DNA of 64,000 nt from Ruminococcus flavefaciens (GCA_002310115.1 DBYI01000085.1:1-64000), one strand, 5' to 3'. Numbered from the stretch's first letter, positions 12,456 through 21,254 are shown. Program-made: numbers and translations. Notes: generated from the sequence alone by a model not told the origin.

Positions 12456-14347
12456 AAACGAAACTGTACACGAATAACATCCACCAATATCTGCAATGCT
12501 GTGATATCATTGACTTTGACAACGAGTCTGTTGCACAACTGGCTGACAAACTTTATAGCGCGTCAAACGGCGAGACCGATTTTATCAGAAAGGCTTTTGA
12601 GTATGTGCGTGACCACATCTCACATTCGGCTGACATCGGAGCAGACGAGGTGCCCTGCACGGCATCACAGGTACTCAAAGCAGGTCACGGAATATGCTTT
12701 GCAAAATCTCATCTTCTGGCTGCGATACTCCGCAGCAGGGGCATCCCCGCAGGCTTTTGCTATCAGAAGATCGTACTCAACGACGATGCCGATGTGCCGG
12801 AACTTGTCTATCACGGACTTAACGGAGTATATCTCAGAGAGCATGATAAATGGATAAGGCTTGATGCAAGAGGAAACAAAGAGGGCGTGAATGCACAGTT
12901 TAGCATCGACACCGAGCAGCTTGCCTTCCCAATACGCACAGATAAAGGCGAGCAGGATGACTATACTGTATATCCCGAACCAGACAGAGAGATCGTGAAA
13001 GCACTTACATCAGGCAAAATGAGGACAGAGCTGTGGAATGAACTTCCGATGCAGCTCAAATACAATATGGTTTGCAGGATAAGAAAATGGCAAGCCTCGG
13101 ATGCGAGTGATCTTGCAGCGGCTTTGTCAAACAAGAAAGTGCTTGATAATCTGCGGGACGGTCTGCCGTATCCCTACACCGAAAAGGACGCTGCCGAATT
13201 TATTGAAATGATGCTCTCTGCCGATCCTGACAGCACATTTGCCTTGGCGATAACCGTGGACGACAAGGCTATCGGAAGCATAGGTGTGTTCCGTCAGGGA
13301 AACATACACAGGCTCACAGCCGAAATGGGATACTACATCAGCGAGGAATACTGGGGCAACGGGATAATGACCGATGTTGTCCGTCAGACCTGCGATTATG
13401 TGTTCTCGCACAGCGATATCATACGCATCTATGCCGAACCCTTTGCTCACAATGCGGCATCCTGCCGTGTGCTTGAAAAGGCGGGGTTCCGGTTTGAGGG
13501 TGTGCTGAGAAGCAACGCTGTCAAAAACGGCAGAATCATAGATATGAAAATGTATGCAAAGATAAAGGGAGACCGGCAAATGAACATAATATCAAGCATA
13601 GATTCCACCCGCAATGGCTTTGAGGAAAGCTTTGCGTCCGGAGATTTTTATAACAGGCAGACACAGGATGCCAAGCATCTGGAGAGGATTCTTTCGTACA
13701 TAAATGCGAGAGATGGAATGAGGATTCTTGATCTTGGTTGTGGGAGTGGATATCTGACTTTTCCGATTGCAGAAGGAAATCCAGATTGTGAAGTGATAGG
13801 GTTGGATATAGTGAGTGATGCCATTGATGCGAATCGCAGCAGAGTGCGAGAGGCAGAGCTGGATAATCTGACATTTGTCAGCTATGACGGGATTAATTTT
13901 CCCTTTGAAGCAGGAATGTTTGATCTTGTGGTGACACGATATTCTCTTCATCATTTTCCGGATATAGAGCATAGTATCGGTGAGGTGAGCAGAGTGCTTA
14001 AAGGCGGGGGATCTTTATTCATTTCCGATCCGTGCCCCAATGATTGTGATAAGGATAGATTTGTTGATGACTACATGCGCCTGAAAAAGAACGGGCATAT
14101 TAAGTTCTATACAAAAAGCGAATGGGTGGATATTTGCGATAGATACGGGCTTCAGATTGTAGACGATTTTGAAAGTACTATCCGGTTCCCTAAGAAAAAG
14201 GATACAGCATTCGGATATGAAGAGGTTCTGAAAAAACATGATAAAGCAGTAATAGAAAGCTACGATCTTGTGGAGACAGATACGGAGCTTCTCATTACAG
14301 AACGAGTAAACAATATATTGTTTCGCAAGATCAAAAAGTGGATTTGA
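12452..14347 (+). CDS. Three-domain fusion: transglutaminase-like, GNAT acetyltransferase, SAM methyltransferase
   Basis: A 631-residue protein in one frame. Residues 1-205 are transglutaminase-like, with Cys in KAGHGICFAKSHLLAAILRS, His in LVYHGLNGVYL and Asp in WIRLDARGN. About 208-372 is a RimJ/RimL-type GNAT (YYISEEYWGNGIMTDVV acetyl-CoA loop, AHNAASCRVLEKAGF). About 377-631 is a class I methyltransferase (ILDLGCGSGYLTFP, SLHHFPDIEHSIGEVSRVLKGGG). A possible internal start exists before the methyltransferase (GGGAG then ATG at 13581), so it may also be made alone. The methyltransferase part looks more A/T-rich than the front. Substrates are unknown. Confidence 0.83.
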   Translation: MKTKLYTNNIHQYLQCCDIIDFDNESVAQLADKLYSASNGETDFIRKAFEYVRDHISHSADIGADEVPCTASQVLKAGHGICFAKSHLLAAILRSRGIPAGFCYQKIVLNDDADVPELVYHGLNGVYLREHDKWIRLDARGNKEGVNAQFSIDTEQLAFPIRTDKGEQDDYTVYPEPDREIVKALTSGKMRTELWNELPMQLKYNMVCRIRKWQASDASDLAAALSNKKVLDNLRDGLPYPYTEKDAAEFIEMMLSADPDSTFALAITVDDKAIGSIGVFRQGNIHRLTAEMGYYISEEYWGNGIMTDVVRQTCDYVFSHSDIIRIYAEPFAHNAASCRVLEKAGFRFEGVLRSNAVKNGRIIDMKMYAKIKGDRQMNIISSIDSTRNGFEESFASGDFYNRQTQDAKHLERILSYINARDGMRILDLGCGSGYLTFPIAEGNPDCEVIGLDIVSDAIDANRSRVREAELDNLTFVSYDGINFPFEAGMFDLVVTRYSLHHFPDIEHSIGEVSRVLKGGGSLFISDPCPNDCDKDRFVDDYMRLKKNGHIKFYTKSEWVDICDRYGLQIVDDFESTIRFPKKKDTAFGYEEVLKKHDKAVIESYDLVETDTELLITERVNNILFRKIKKWI

Positions 14348-14652
14348 TACGAAAGCTTTCTGCTGAAGAAAGAGCAACAGCTCTTGACCTTGCTTGGAGA
14401 GTGTTTTCAGAGTATGAGTCACCGGATTATTCTAAAGAAGGCACATTAGAATTCAAGAAATATCTGCATGACGAAAAATATCTTGCAGGAATTGAATACT
14501 ACGGCGCTTTTGATGGGGAAAGACTGATAGGTCTCGTAGGAATTCGATCTGACAGAAAGCACATATCCTGCCAGTTCTGCTGCTTGGTTTCGTTAAGAAC
14601 AATAATTTTATGCAGTATAAGCTGTAAAATCAAAAGGTTTCGTATAAAATGA
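14338..14652 (+). pseudogene. Truncated GNAT-type acetyltransferase
   Basis: The first 76 or so codons (IRKLSAEERATALDLAWRVF to FDGERLIGLVGIRSDRKHIS) look like the N-terminal half of a small GNAT protein. The acetyl-CoA-binding half is missing: after about 14565 the frame becomes low-complexity Cys/Leu/Ile sequence without similarity and stops at 14652. The start overlaps the preceding gene by 10 nt, using GTG. It is probably a deletion product. Confidence 0.6.
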
Positions 14653-15557
14653 AAATAGACAGATTAATAGGCATACTCTCGGTTCTTCTGCAGCGTAACA
14701 AAGTTACGTCTGCTGAACTTGCAGAGATATTTGAAGTATCAAGACGAACAATACTGCGCGACATAGAGACGATCAATCTATCAGGTATCCCTATTATTGC
14801 AGAACAGGGACAGGGCGGCGGCATCTCAATCATGGACGGTTATAAGATTGACCGAACGCTGCTGTCTTCTGAAGATATGCACGCAATATTGTCGGGCTTG
14901 AAAAGTCTTGACAGCATCAGTGGGACGAACCGATACCGTCAGCTTATGGAGAAACTCTCTGCTGATGACTGCACTACTGTCAATGTGGATAATCATATCA
15001 TAATTGATCTATCAAGCTGGGATAAATCGGCGATCGCAGATAAGATTGAGCTAATAAAGCAGGCTATGGAAAAAAGAAATACTATTACATTCCGCTATTT
15101 TTCGCCTAACGGTGAGAGTGAACGAAAGATAGAGCCGTATCACTTGATTTTTCAATGGTCCGCATGGTATGTCTGGGGCTACTGTACTGAACGCAAAGAT
15201 TACAGAATGTTCAAATTGAATCGAATGACAGAGCTTTCACTCACAAATGAGAAATTTACAGATAGGAATGTACCCGAATTCATCTGCGATAAACTTCGAC
15301 ATACAAAAGGAGAAGTGAAAGCAACTGTTAAATTTACAAATTCTGTGAAATGGCGTATTATAGATGAATTTGGAGTCGGCTCTCTGAATGATAACGCCGA
15401 TGGCACTATAATCATGAACCTCACATGGTCGGATAAGCAATCGTTTTTCAGTTATATTCTTAGCTTTTGCAGCGATGCTGAGATTATAGAGCCATTGGAA
15501 TTACGACAGGAATTTACGGAGTTCCTGAAAAAAATACAAGTGCAATATGAAACATGA
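14649..15557 (+). CDS. YafY-family WYL-domain transcriptional regulator
   Basis: A 302-residue regulator. An N-terminal DeoR-like HTH (LAEIFEVSRRTILRDIETIN, about 25-44) is followed by GIPIIAEQGQGGGISI. A WYL domain occupies about 130-215 (TFRYFSPNGESERKIEPYHL, then WYVWGYCTERKDYRMFKLNRM), with a WCX-like C-terminus. WYL domains sense ligands, often nucleotides or nucleic acids. It is probably the local regulator for the GyrI-like and VOC genes that follow (52 nt gap); that link is inferred. Confidence 0.88.
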   Translation: MKIDRLIGILSVLLQRNKVTSAELAEIFEVSRRTILRDIETINLSGIPIIAEQGQGGGISIMDGYKIDRTLLSSEDMHAILSGLKSLDSISGTNRYRQLMEKLSADDCTTVNVDNHIIIDLSSWDKSAIADKIELIKQAMEKRNTITFRYFSPNGESERKIEPYHLIFQWSAWYVWGYCTERKDYRMFKLNRMTELSLTNEKFTDRNVPEFICDKLRHTKGEVKATVKFTNSVKWRIIDEFGVGSLNDNADGTIIMNLTWSDKQSFFSYILSFCSDAEIIEPLELRQEFTEFLKKIQVQYET

Positions 15558-15609
15558 CATACTGTTGTCATATTTGATGTGATATTATAATATCAGAGGT
15601 GATAATGAT

Positions 15610-16236
15610 ATGCCATTCGACTACAAAAAAGAATACAAGGAATTCTATATGCCACCACAGAATCCGACAATTGTTACCATTCCACCAATGAACTATATCG
15701 CCGTGCGGGGTGAAGGTAATCCAAATGAAGAGGACGGCCAATACAAGCAAGCAATAGGTCTGCTATACGGAATCGCATACACGATTAAGATGAGCAAGAA
15801 AAGCAGTCGCCAGATTGAAGGCTATTTTGATTATATCGTTCCTCCGTTAGAGGGATTCTGGTAGCAGGACAAACTGAAAGGTATCGACTATGCTCATAAG
15901 GAAAACTTCAAGTGGATATCACTGATACGCCTTCCGGATTTCGTAACAAAAACGGATCTTGAATGGGCTGTCAGAGAAGCAACACAAAAGAAAAAGCTAG
16001 ATTTTTCCAAGGTGGAATTTCTCACTTATGATGAGGGCTTATGTGTTCAGTGTATGCACATCGGCAGCTACGATGATGAACCAGAAACAGTTAAGCTTAT
16101 GCACGAATACATGGAACAACAGGGATATTCTATCGATATTGCTGAGAACCGTTTTCATCATGAGATTTATCTTTCGGATGCAAGAAAAGTTGCTCCGGAA
16201 AAGCTGAAAACAGTCATCAGACATCCAATAAAATGA
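15610..16236 (+). pseudogene. GyrI-like small-molecule-binding protein, one in-frame amber stop
   Basis: The frame is open from ATG 15610 to TGA 16236 (208 codons) except for a single TAG at 15862-15864, where related proteins read Trp-Trp (PPLEGFW-W-QD). Both halves match the GyrI-like fold: MPFDYKKEYKEFYMPPQNP and IPPMNYIAVRGEGNPNEEDG before the stop, RLPDFVTKTDLEWA, VQCMHIGSYDDEP and HEIYLSDARKVAPEKLKTV after it. The stop is explained by one G-to-A change (TGG to TAG). The gene is recently broken, or read through at low level. It follows the WYL regulator, a common pairing. Confidence 0.85.
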
Positions 16237-16249
16237 AAGGAGCATTAAT

Positions 16250-16651
16250 ATGAAACTTGACGGATTCGGTTTATTTGTAGATGATATGGGAGCTATGATA
16301 CGCTTTTACAGGGATATACTCGGATTTGAGATCAAAGAGGCTGAGGATACATCTAATGTCTATCTGATTAAGGACGGCACGCTGTTTCTGCTATACGGAA
16401 GAAAGGATTTTGAAACAATGACGAAAAGAAAATATGAGTATGTCAAAGGCTTGAACGGACATTTTGAACTTGCATTGTATGTGGATACCTATGAGGAAGT
16501 TGATAAAGCCTTTGCCGTTGCTGTCAGCAAAGGTGCTGAGCCTGTTTTAGAGCCAACGACCGAGCCCTGGGGACAGCGTACCTGCTACATCGCTGATCCT
16601 GAGGGAAATCTGATTGAGATCGGTTCATTCAACAAACCGTTTGAACGCTGA
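16250..16651 (+). CDS. VOC-family (glyoxalase/bleomycin-resistance fold) protein
   Basis: A 133-residue vicinal-oxygen-chelate protein with paired beta-alpha-beta-beta-beta units: GLFVDDMGAMIRFYRDILGFE at the N-terminus, and PTTEPWGQRTCYIADPEGNLIEIG near the C-terminus carrying the usual terminal metal-ligand Glu. The catalytic activity cannot be told from sequence; candidates are a lyase, dioxygenase or drug-binding protein. AAAGGAG lies 7 nt before the ATG, 13 nt after the GyrI-like pseudogene. Confidence 0.85.
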   Translation: MKLDGFGLFVDDMGAMIRFYRDILGFEIKEAEDTSNVYLIKDGTLFLLYGRKDFETMTKRKYEYVKGLNGHFELALYVDTYEEVDKAFAVAVSKGAEPVLEPTTEPWGQRTCYIADPEGNLIEIGSFNKPFER

Positions 16652-16676
16652 ATGTTTTGCTTGAACACTTTTTTGT

Positions 16677-16704
16677 CCCCGCTTCATGCGGGGATTAGCT
16701 ATTT
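16677..16704 (+). terminator. Terminator after the VOC gene
   Basis: CCCCGC (16677-16682), loop TTCAT and GCGGGG (16688-16693) are followed by ATTAGCTATTTT. The stem is compact and GC-rich; the T-tract is modest. Confidence 0.65.
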
Positions 16705-16731
16705 TACGACATATTCAGTACACAAAAGAGA

Positions 16732-16760
16732 TTGACATTCTATTCCTGTTAGAGTATAAT
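16732..16760 (+). promoter_or_regulatory. Promoter of the GNAT pseudogene
   Basis: TTGACA (16732-16737) and TATAAT (16755-16760) are exactly 17 nt apart, 46 nt before the ATG at 16806. A 34-nt segment just after it (16761-16794) is repeated imperfectly at 17355-17386, behind the same gene. Confidence 0.82.
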
Positions 16761-16805
16761 TGACATATATCAAATAGAATTGTACACGATAGGAGTCATG
16801 GAAAA

Positions 16806-17357
16806 ATGGAACATAAGGGAACAAAGCACCTTGAAACTGAGCATCTGATTCTGAGAAGATTCACTCTTGAGGACGCCGAAGCTATGTATGAGAACTGGGC
16901 ACACGATGACGAAGTTACGAAGTTCTTGTCCTGACCTACTCACCCGAATATTGAGGTCACCAGATACGTTCTAGGTGACTGGGTAAGTCATTATTCCGAT
17001 GATGACTTCTATCAGTGGGCTATCGTACCTAAGGAATGCGACGGCAAGCCTGTTGGCTCTATAGGTGTTGTAAAGGTCTTTAATGATATCTCGGCGGTAC
17101 AGATAGGTTACTGCTTAGGCAGAAAATGGTGGCATCAGGGTATAACAAGTGAAGCACTTAATACCATTATCGGATTTTTCTTTAATGAGGTGGGCATGGA
17201 ACGTATCGAGGCCATTCACGACACCCGCAACCCAAATTCCGGCGGCGTGATGAAAAAGTGCGGCATGAAGCACGAAGGCACCTTGAGAAGAGCCTTCAAA
17301 GGCAATCAGGGCATAGGCGATTCCGAGATGTACAGCATACTGAAAATTGAACGCTGA
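16806..17357 (+). pseudogene. GNAT acetyltransferase (RimJ/RimL type), one in-frame opal stop
   Basis: The frame runs from ATG 16806 to TGA 17357 (183 codons) with a single internal TGA at 16932-16934. The context VTKFLS-stop-PTHPN corresponds to FLTW-PTH in relatives, so a Trp codon TGG has become TGA. The rest is complete: HLETEHLILRRFTLEDAEAMY, YCLGRKWWHQGITSEALNT (acetyl-CoA loop) and NPNSGGVMKKCGMKHEGTLR. The promoter is intact. Inactivation looks recent. Confidence 0.85.
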
Positions 17358-17432
17358 CATATCAAATTGAATTGTATATAATAGGATTTTTAAAATAATT
17401 GCTCTAAAGAACATTTTTACGGAGGGCTGAAA

Positions 17433-17993
17433 ATGAAGGTGTTGTTATTCCTTGCAAAAGGCTTTGAAACAATGGAAGCGAGTGTTTTTGTTGATATAAT
17501 GGGCTGGGCGGGCATCGAAGTCGTTACCTGCGCTCTGCAAAAGACTATCACAAGCACTTTCGGAGTATCAGTCAATCCTGATATCCTGCTGAATGATGTT
17601 TGCATCGATGATTATGATGCACTTGCTATCCCCGGTGGTTTTGAGGAATACGGCTTCTATGATGACGCTTTTTCGGAGCAGGCAGTAAGCCTTATAAAAG
17701 AATTTAATGATTGTGGCAAGATGATAGCCACGATATGCGTCGCTGCATTGGCACTCGGAAACAGTGGCATACTGAAAGGCAAAAGAGCTACAACCTATCA
17801 CCTGAACAATGGGCATCGTCAAAAGCAGCTCGCTAAGTACGGCGCAATAGTCGTGAACGAGCCTGTTGTCAGGACGGATAATATCATAACCTCATATTGT
17901 CCACAGACCGGACCTGAAGTTGCATTCATGTTACTTGAAGAACTGGTTGGAACAGAGAAAATGCTGGAAACAAAGATTGCTATGGGATTCTGA
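17433..17993 (+). CDS. DJ-1/PfpI-family protein
   Basis: A 186-residue protein of the DJ-1/ThiJ/PfpI fold. MKVLLFLAKGFETMEA contains the conserved Glu14-type residue, DALAIPGGFEEYGFY leads to the middle strand, and the nucleophile cysteine sits in the tight turn IATICVAALALG (about residue 101). Family members act as glyoxalases, deglycase-like or chaperone proteins; the activity here cannot be assigned. GGAGG 8 nt before the ATG supports the start. Confidence 0.9.
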   Translation: MKVLLFLAKGFETMEASVFVDIMGWAGIEVVTCALQKTITSTFGVSVNPDILLNDVCIDDYDALAIPGGFEEYGFYDDAFSEQAVSLIKEFNDCGKMIATICVAALALGNSGILKGKRATTYHLNNGHRQKQLAKYGAIVVNEPVVRTDNIITSYCPQTGPEVAFMLLEELVGTEKMLETKIAMGF

Positions 17994-18018
17994 TACCTGT
18001 CCCCAAAAGGAGTATTAT

Positions 18019-18783
18019 ATGAGTTATTATGTTTATGATGATAAGAAGATCTATTACTACGAGACAGGCTCAGGACATCCATTGCTATTACTTCACGGCA
18101 ATACTGCTTCTTCAAAAATGTTTGCACAGATAGCGGAAGAATACAGCAAATCGTTCAAGGTGATTCTTATTGATTTTTTAGGCCATGGACTGTCTGACAG
18201 ATTGGAAATATTCCCCTCAGACTTATGGTTTTATGAAGCACAGCAAGTAATAGCATTTCTTAGATTTAAGCAGTATACCGATGTATATATAATTGGCAGC
18301 AGCGGCGGAGCTATTGTTGCATTAAATGTTGCTCTTGAAGCTCCTGACCTTGTAAAAAAAGTGATCGCTGACAGCTTTGAAGGCGAAAGAGCAAATGAAA
18401 CATTCACTAAAAATCTGCTGAAAGATCGTAAGAATGCTAAAAATGATCCAAATGCACAAGGCTTTTATGCGTATATGCACGGTCAGGACTGGGAGCAGAT
18501 AGTTGATAATGATACCGATGCAATCATACGACACCAAAAAGAAATCGGAGCATTTTTTCATAAGCCTCTGGAAGAACTGCGGTGTGAACTTCTCCTTACA
18601 GGAAGTAAAGAAGATAGTTTTATGAATAGCATTTCAGATGACTACTATGAACGTGTTTATGGAGATATCCTCAAAATGATTCCTAAAGGAATAATGCACC
18701 TTTTCCCTAAAGGCGATCACCCTGCTATTATAAGTAATTTCAGAGCGTTTTATGATCTGAGCATAGAGTTTTTATCAAGATAG
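18019..18783 (+). CDS. Alpha/beta-hydrolase
   Basis: A 254-residue alpha/beta-hydrolase. The oxyanion region is LLLLHGNTASSKMF, the nucleophile elbow GSSGGA carries Ser (about residue 95), and the catalytic His lies in KGDHPAI near the C-terminus. The acid is probably an Asp in the GSKEDSF segment. Substrate unknown. The ATG at 18019 is preceded by AAAAGGAGTATTAT, a better site than the upstream in-frame ATG at 17920, which lies inside the DJ-1 gene. The gap of 25 nt after DJ-1 suggests co-transcription. Confidence 0.88.
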   Translation: MSYYVYDDKKIYYYETGSGHPLLLLHGNTASSKMFAQIAEEYSKSFKVILIDFLGHGLSDRLEIFPSDLWFYEAQQVIAFLRFKQYTDVYIIGSSGGAIVALNVALEAPDLVKKVIADSFEGERANETFTKNLLKDRKNAKNDPNAQGFYAYMHGQDWEQIVDNDTDAIIRHQKEIGAFFHKPLEELRCELLLTGSKEDSFMNSISDDYYERVYGDILKMIPKGIMHLFPKGDHPAIISNFRAFYDLSIEFLSR

Positions 18784-18851
18784 AAATAGTACATACTATT
18801 CATTATTCAAAGAATCAGAGAATAAAGTTTGGTTTATCAAGGGAGGTTCAA

Positions 18852-19568
18852 ATGAAAAGAATAGCTATTATAGGTGACTATAATCCTAATGAAGAAAGCC
18901 ATTGTCGCATATTGGATTCAATAAAAGATATATCAGAGGAATTAGAAATTGAACTTGAAGTTCAGTGGATCATGAGTGATGAATTGGATACATCCGCGGA
19001 ACAGCTAAAAACTTTTGATGGCTTCTGGTTCTCACCAGGAAGTCCTTATAGGAATGCCCCAAACGTTTTGACGGCAATTCAATTTGCGCGTGAGAACGGC
19101 GTGCCTTCACTAGGAACTTGTGCAGGCTTTCAACATATGGTCATTGAGTTTGCACGTAATGTGTTAGGCATGTATGGAGCAGACAGCGAAGAAAACAATG
19201 AAGAATGTCCAGATGCCGTAATTGCAAGATTGCCGTGTTCTCTGGTATATAAGAAGGAACAACTGAAGATATCAGATCCGGATTCAATTATGGCTCGTTC
19301 GTTAGGTGTTGACGGATTTATAGGAGAATACCGTTGTAATTACGGATTTAATGAAGCCTATCATAGTGCATTTTTAAATAGTAATATGATTGTTGCCATA
19401 GCACAAAATGAAGACGGATATATTAGAGGATTTGAAGTGAAAGGGCTCCCGTTCTTTGTTGGTACTCTTTTCATTCCACAGTTGGACTTTAAGGGAGTCG
19501 GTTCTTATCGTATAATCAGATCGTATCTGAATGCCGTTTTATTCGGATGCAATGTGGAAATTCCTTGA
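18852..19568 (+). CDS. CTP synthase C-terminal-like glutamine amidotransferase homologue
   Basis: A 238-residue class I glutamine-amidotransferase-fold protein like the C-terminal domain of CTP synthase. The nucleophile region is SLGTCAGFQHMVIE with Cys present. Where active enzymes have the His-x-Glu pair (FHPE), this protein has FIPQ, so glutamine hydrolysis is probably lost. It matches a family annotated as 'CTP synthase C-terminal region-related (seleno)protein', in which a Sec/Cys variant position occurs. The GGGAGGTTCAA ribosome-binding site is good. Role unknown. Confidence 0.82.
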   Translation: MKRIAIIGDYNPNEESHCRILDSIKDISEELEIELEVQWIMSDELDTSAEQLKTFDGFWFSPGSPYRNAPNVLTAIQFARENGVPSLGTCAGFQHMVIEFARNVLGMYGADSEENNEECPDAVIARLPCSLVYKKEQLKISDPDSIMARSLGVDGFIGEYRCNYGFNEAYHSAFLNSNMIVAIAQNEDGYIRGFEVKGLPFFVGTLFIPQLDFKGVGSYRIIRSYLNAVLFGCNVEIP

Positions 19569-19769
19569 ATATATCAAAAGTGAAAGATAACAAATGATGA
19601 TATGCGGGTACAGTAGCCTTGTATGTCAAGCAGGAACAGTTCAATGGAAAAAGGTCATGGCGGCAGACATTCCCACTAAAGGAAGTCGTTCTTTTAAAGC
19701 AAAAGAGGAAAAAATCAAAAAGATAGCCAAGTTCAATAAAACTAATCATAAAAAAAACAATTATGCCAA

Positions 19770-19797
19770 AAGCCCTCACAGTACAAACTGTAAGGGC
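19770..19797. terminator. Bidirectional terminator between convergent genes
   Basis: AGCCCT-c-ACAGT and ACTGT-a-AGGGCT form an interrupted stem of about 11 bp around ACAA. The plus strand continues AAGTTTGTTT; the minus strand continues TTTGGCATAATTGTTTTTTTT. Confidence 0.7.
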
Positions 19798-19850
19798 TAA
19801 GTTTGTTTATTCAGATAAAACAGCACAACTTATGATGCGCATTTGAAAGA

Positions 19851-20756
19851 TCAATGAAGTTCATAGCTTAGATGATAGCTTGTTTCACAGGTCATTGAAA
19901 AATAATATCTGCCTTTTTTAAGATTAAGCCTGATATCATCTTCATGGAAATTTGAATCAGTTATATTATATACCGACTCACCGTTCTCGTTAACGACCTT
20001 AAATGTTATGGGCTTTTTCGAAACAATACCAAGATCAAGGTAATAATTATCGGGATAGTTTACTTCAAAATCCACGAAATGATCATTATCTATTGATACT
20101 TCATCTGATGCTGATATCCACTCTCCCTGAAAATTCGGACGCTTAATTGTAAGGAATATACTGCCAGAAGCACCAAGAATGACAGCTGCCAAAAATACTG
20201 TAATGAAAATACTGTCGTCGCGCCTGTTCTTTTTCGATTCCGGGTTCCGCATTATAAGAAAACCGCGTAAGAGCACAATAAATACAACCATGTTAGTTAT
20301 AAAGTTCAAAAGCAAGAAAACAGACGGCGTTTTAATCATTTTAATACCGGGCAACAGAGCCATAATGCCAAAAAAGATACATGCCACAAAAGCAATTCGT
20401 GCCCAACGATTGTTCATTTCATGAAGAGACTCACGATCTGTGAATATTTCATATTCCTCTTCGGGCAGAGAAGGATCATATATCTTACGAAAAAAATGAC
20501 AGACATTAAAGTTAGAATCAACGTATTCCCAGCCTTGCTCGCGAAAAGTCTCTATGTAGCGACCCTTATCTTCAATTCTTCGGAAATCCATCTGATAGCG
20601 ATAACGGATATTCTCATTTTTCACAAACTTTCTGTGAAACATACCGTCTTTTACAAGCTGCCAGCCGCGCTCGGAATATTTATTCAGATCTTCTAGTTCA
20701 TTCTCATAATTCCATGACGAATAAAGCTTGAACGAATATTTGTAATTTTTTGCCAT
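19851..20756 (-). CDS. DUF2812-domain membrane protein
   Basis: A 301-residue protein. Residues about 8-105 are a DUF2812 domain (LEDLNKYSERGWQLVKDGMFHRKF, then YRYQMDFRR and YIETFREQGWEYVDSNFNVCHFFRK). Three hydrophobic segments follow (about 118-135, 143-165, 183-203), then a C-terminal extracellular-type beta-rich segment (205-301). DUF2812 proteins are nearly always encoded just after a PadR regulator, as here (3-nt gap). They are thought to respond to membrane or cell-envelope stress, but no activity is established. Confidence 0.87.
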   Translation of the reverse strand: MAKNYKYSFKLYSSWNYENELEDLNKYSERGWQLVKDGMFHRKFVKNENIRYRYQMDFRRIEDKGRYIETFREQGWEYVDSNFNVCHFFRKIYDPSLPEEEYEIFTDRESLHEMNNRWARIAFVACIFFGIMALLPGIKMIKTPSVFLLLNFITNMVVFIVLLRGFLIMRNPESKKNRRDDSIFITVFLAAVILGASGSIFLTIKRPNFQGEWISASDEVSIDNDHFVDFEVNYPDNYYLDLGIVSKKPITFKVVNENGESVYNITDSNFHEDDIRLNLKKGRYYFSMTCETSYHLSYELH

Positions 20757-20759
20757 ATG

Positions 20760-21071
20760 TCATACCTCCTCTGCATTTTCAAGCATTCTTTTTAGCCGTT
20801 GTATCTCAGCCCGTAAGGTATTCAGACCGGAATCAGTCAACTGATATTGTCTGCGGCGTTCAAAGCCTGCATCATTGGATACTATTTCACGGATCCAGCC
20901 TTTTTTCATCATATTGCTCGTGGCGCCGTACATAGTACCTGATCCTATTTTCACATCACCTTTTGAAAGCTCTGCTGTCATCTGCATAATTCCATATCCA
21001 TGATTTGCACCTTTTGCGAGGCATAGCAGGATATAGTAATAGCTTTCCGATAAGGGGTCGTTTTTTTTCAT
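20760..21071 (-). CDS. PadR-family transcriptional regulator
   Basis: A 103-residue PadR regulator with a winged helix (YYYILLCLAKGANHGYGIMQMT, GSGTMYGATSNMMKKGWIRE, RRRQYQLTDSGLNTL) and a short C-terminal dimerisation helix. It probably represses its own operon with the DUF2812 gene. The start ATG at 21071 follows GGGAGG. A perfect 14-bp palindrome lies between its promoter boxes. Confidence 0.92.
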   Translation of the reverse strand: MKKNDPLSESYYYILLCLAKGANHGYGIMQMTAELSKGDVKIGSGTMYGATSNMMKKGWIREIVSNDAGFERRRQYQLTDSGLNTLRAEIQRLKRMLENAEEV

Positions 21072-21106
21072 TTATATCGCCTCCCGATATATCATCTTAC
21101 GAGTAT

Positions 21107-21135
21107 ATTGTATCACGACATATGTCGTCTGTCAA
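21107..21135 (-). promoter_or_regulatory. padR promoter with palindromic operator
   Basis: On the minus strand TTGACA (21130-21135) and TACAAT (21107-21112) are 17 nt apart. Inside the spacer is the perfect palindrome ACGACATATGTCGT (21115-21128). The ribosome-binding site is itself framed by an inverted repeat, TATATCG, GGAGG, CGATATA. Both are candidate PadR sites. Confidence 0.8.
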
Positions 21136-21254
21136 TATATATCTATAAATTTCTTTTAAAAAGTGTTATTTAATGCTAACGATATAGGACTATAATTTGA
21201 TCTTATTACAATTTGAATTATACAGTATGTGAATCATATTTTAAATAAGACCAA

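Noticed and set aside
15862..16934. Genetic-code change (stop codons read as Trp)
   Set aside because: The two sites use different stops (TAG and TGA), and TGA, TAA and TAG all end intact genes in the window, so recoding of the genome is not supported.
19594..19800. 68-codon plus-strand frame after the amidotransferase-like gene
   Set aside because: It runs through the intergenic terminator and has a Lys/Asn-rich, non-protein-like end.
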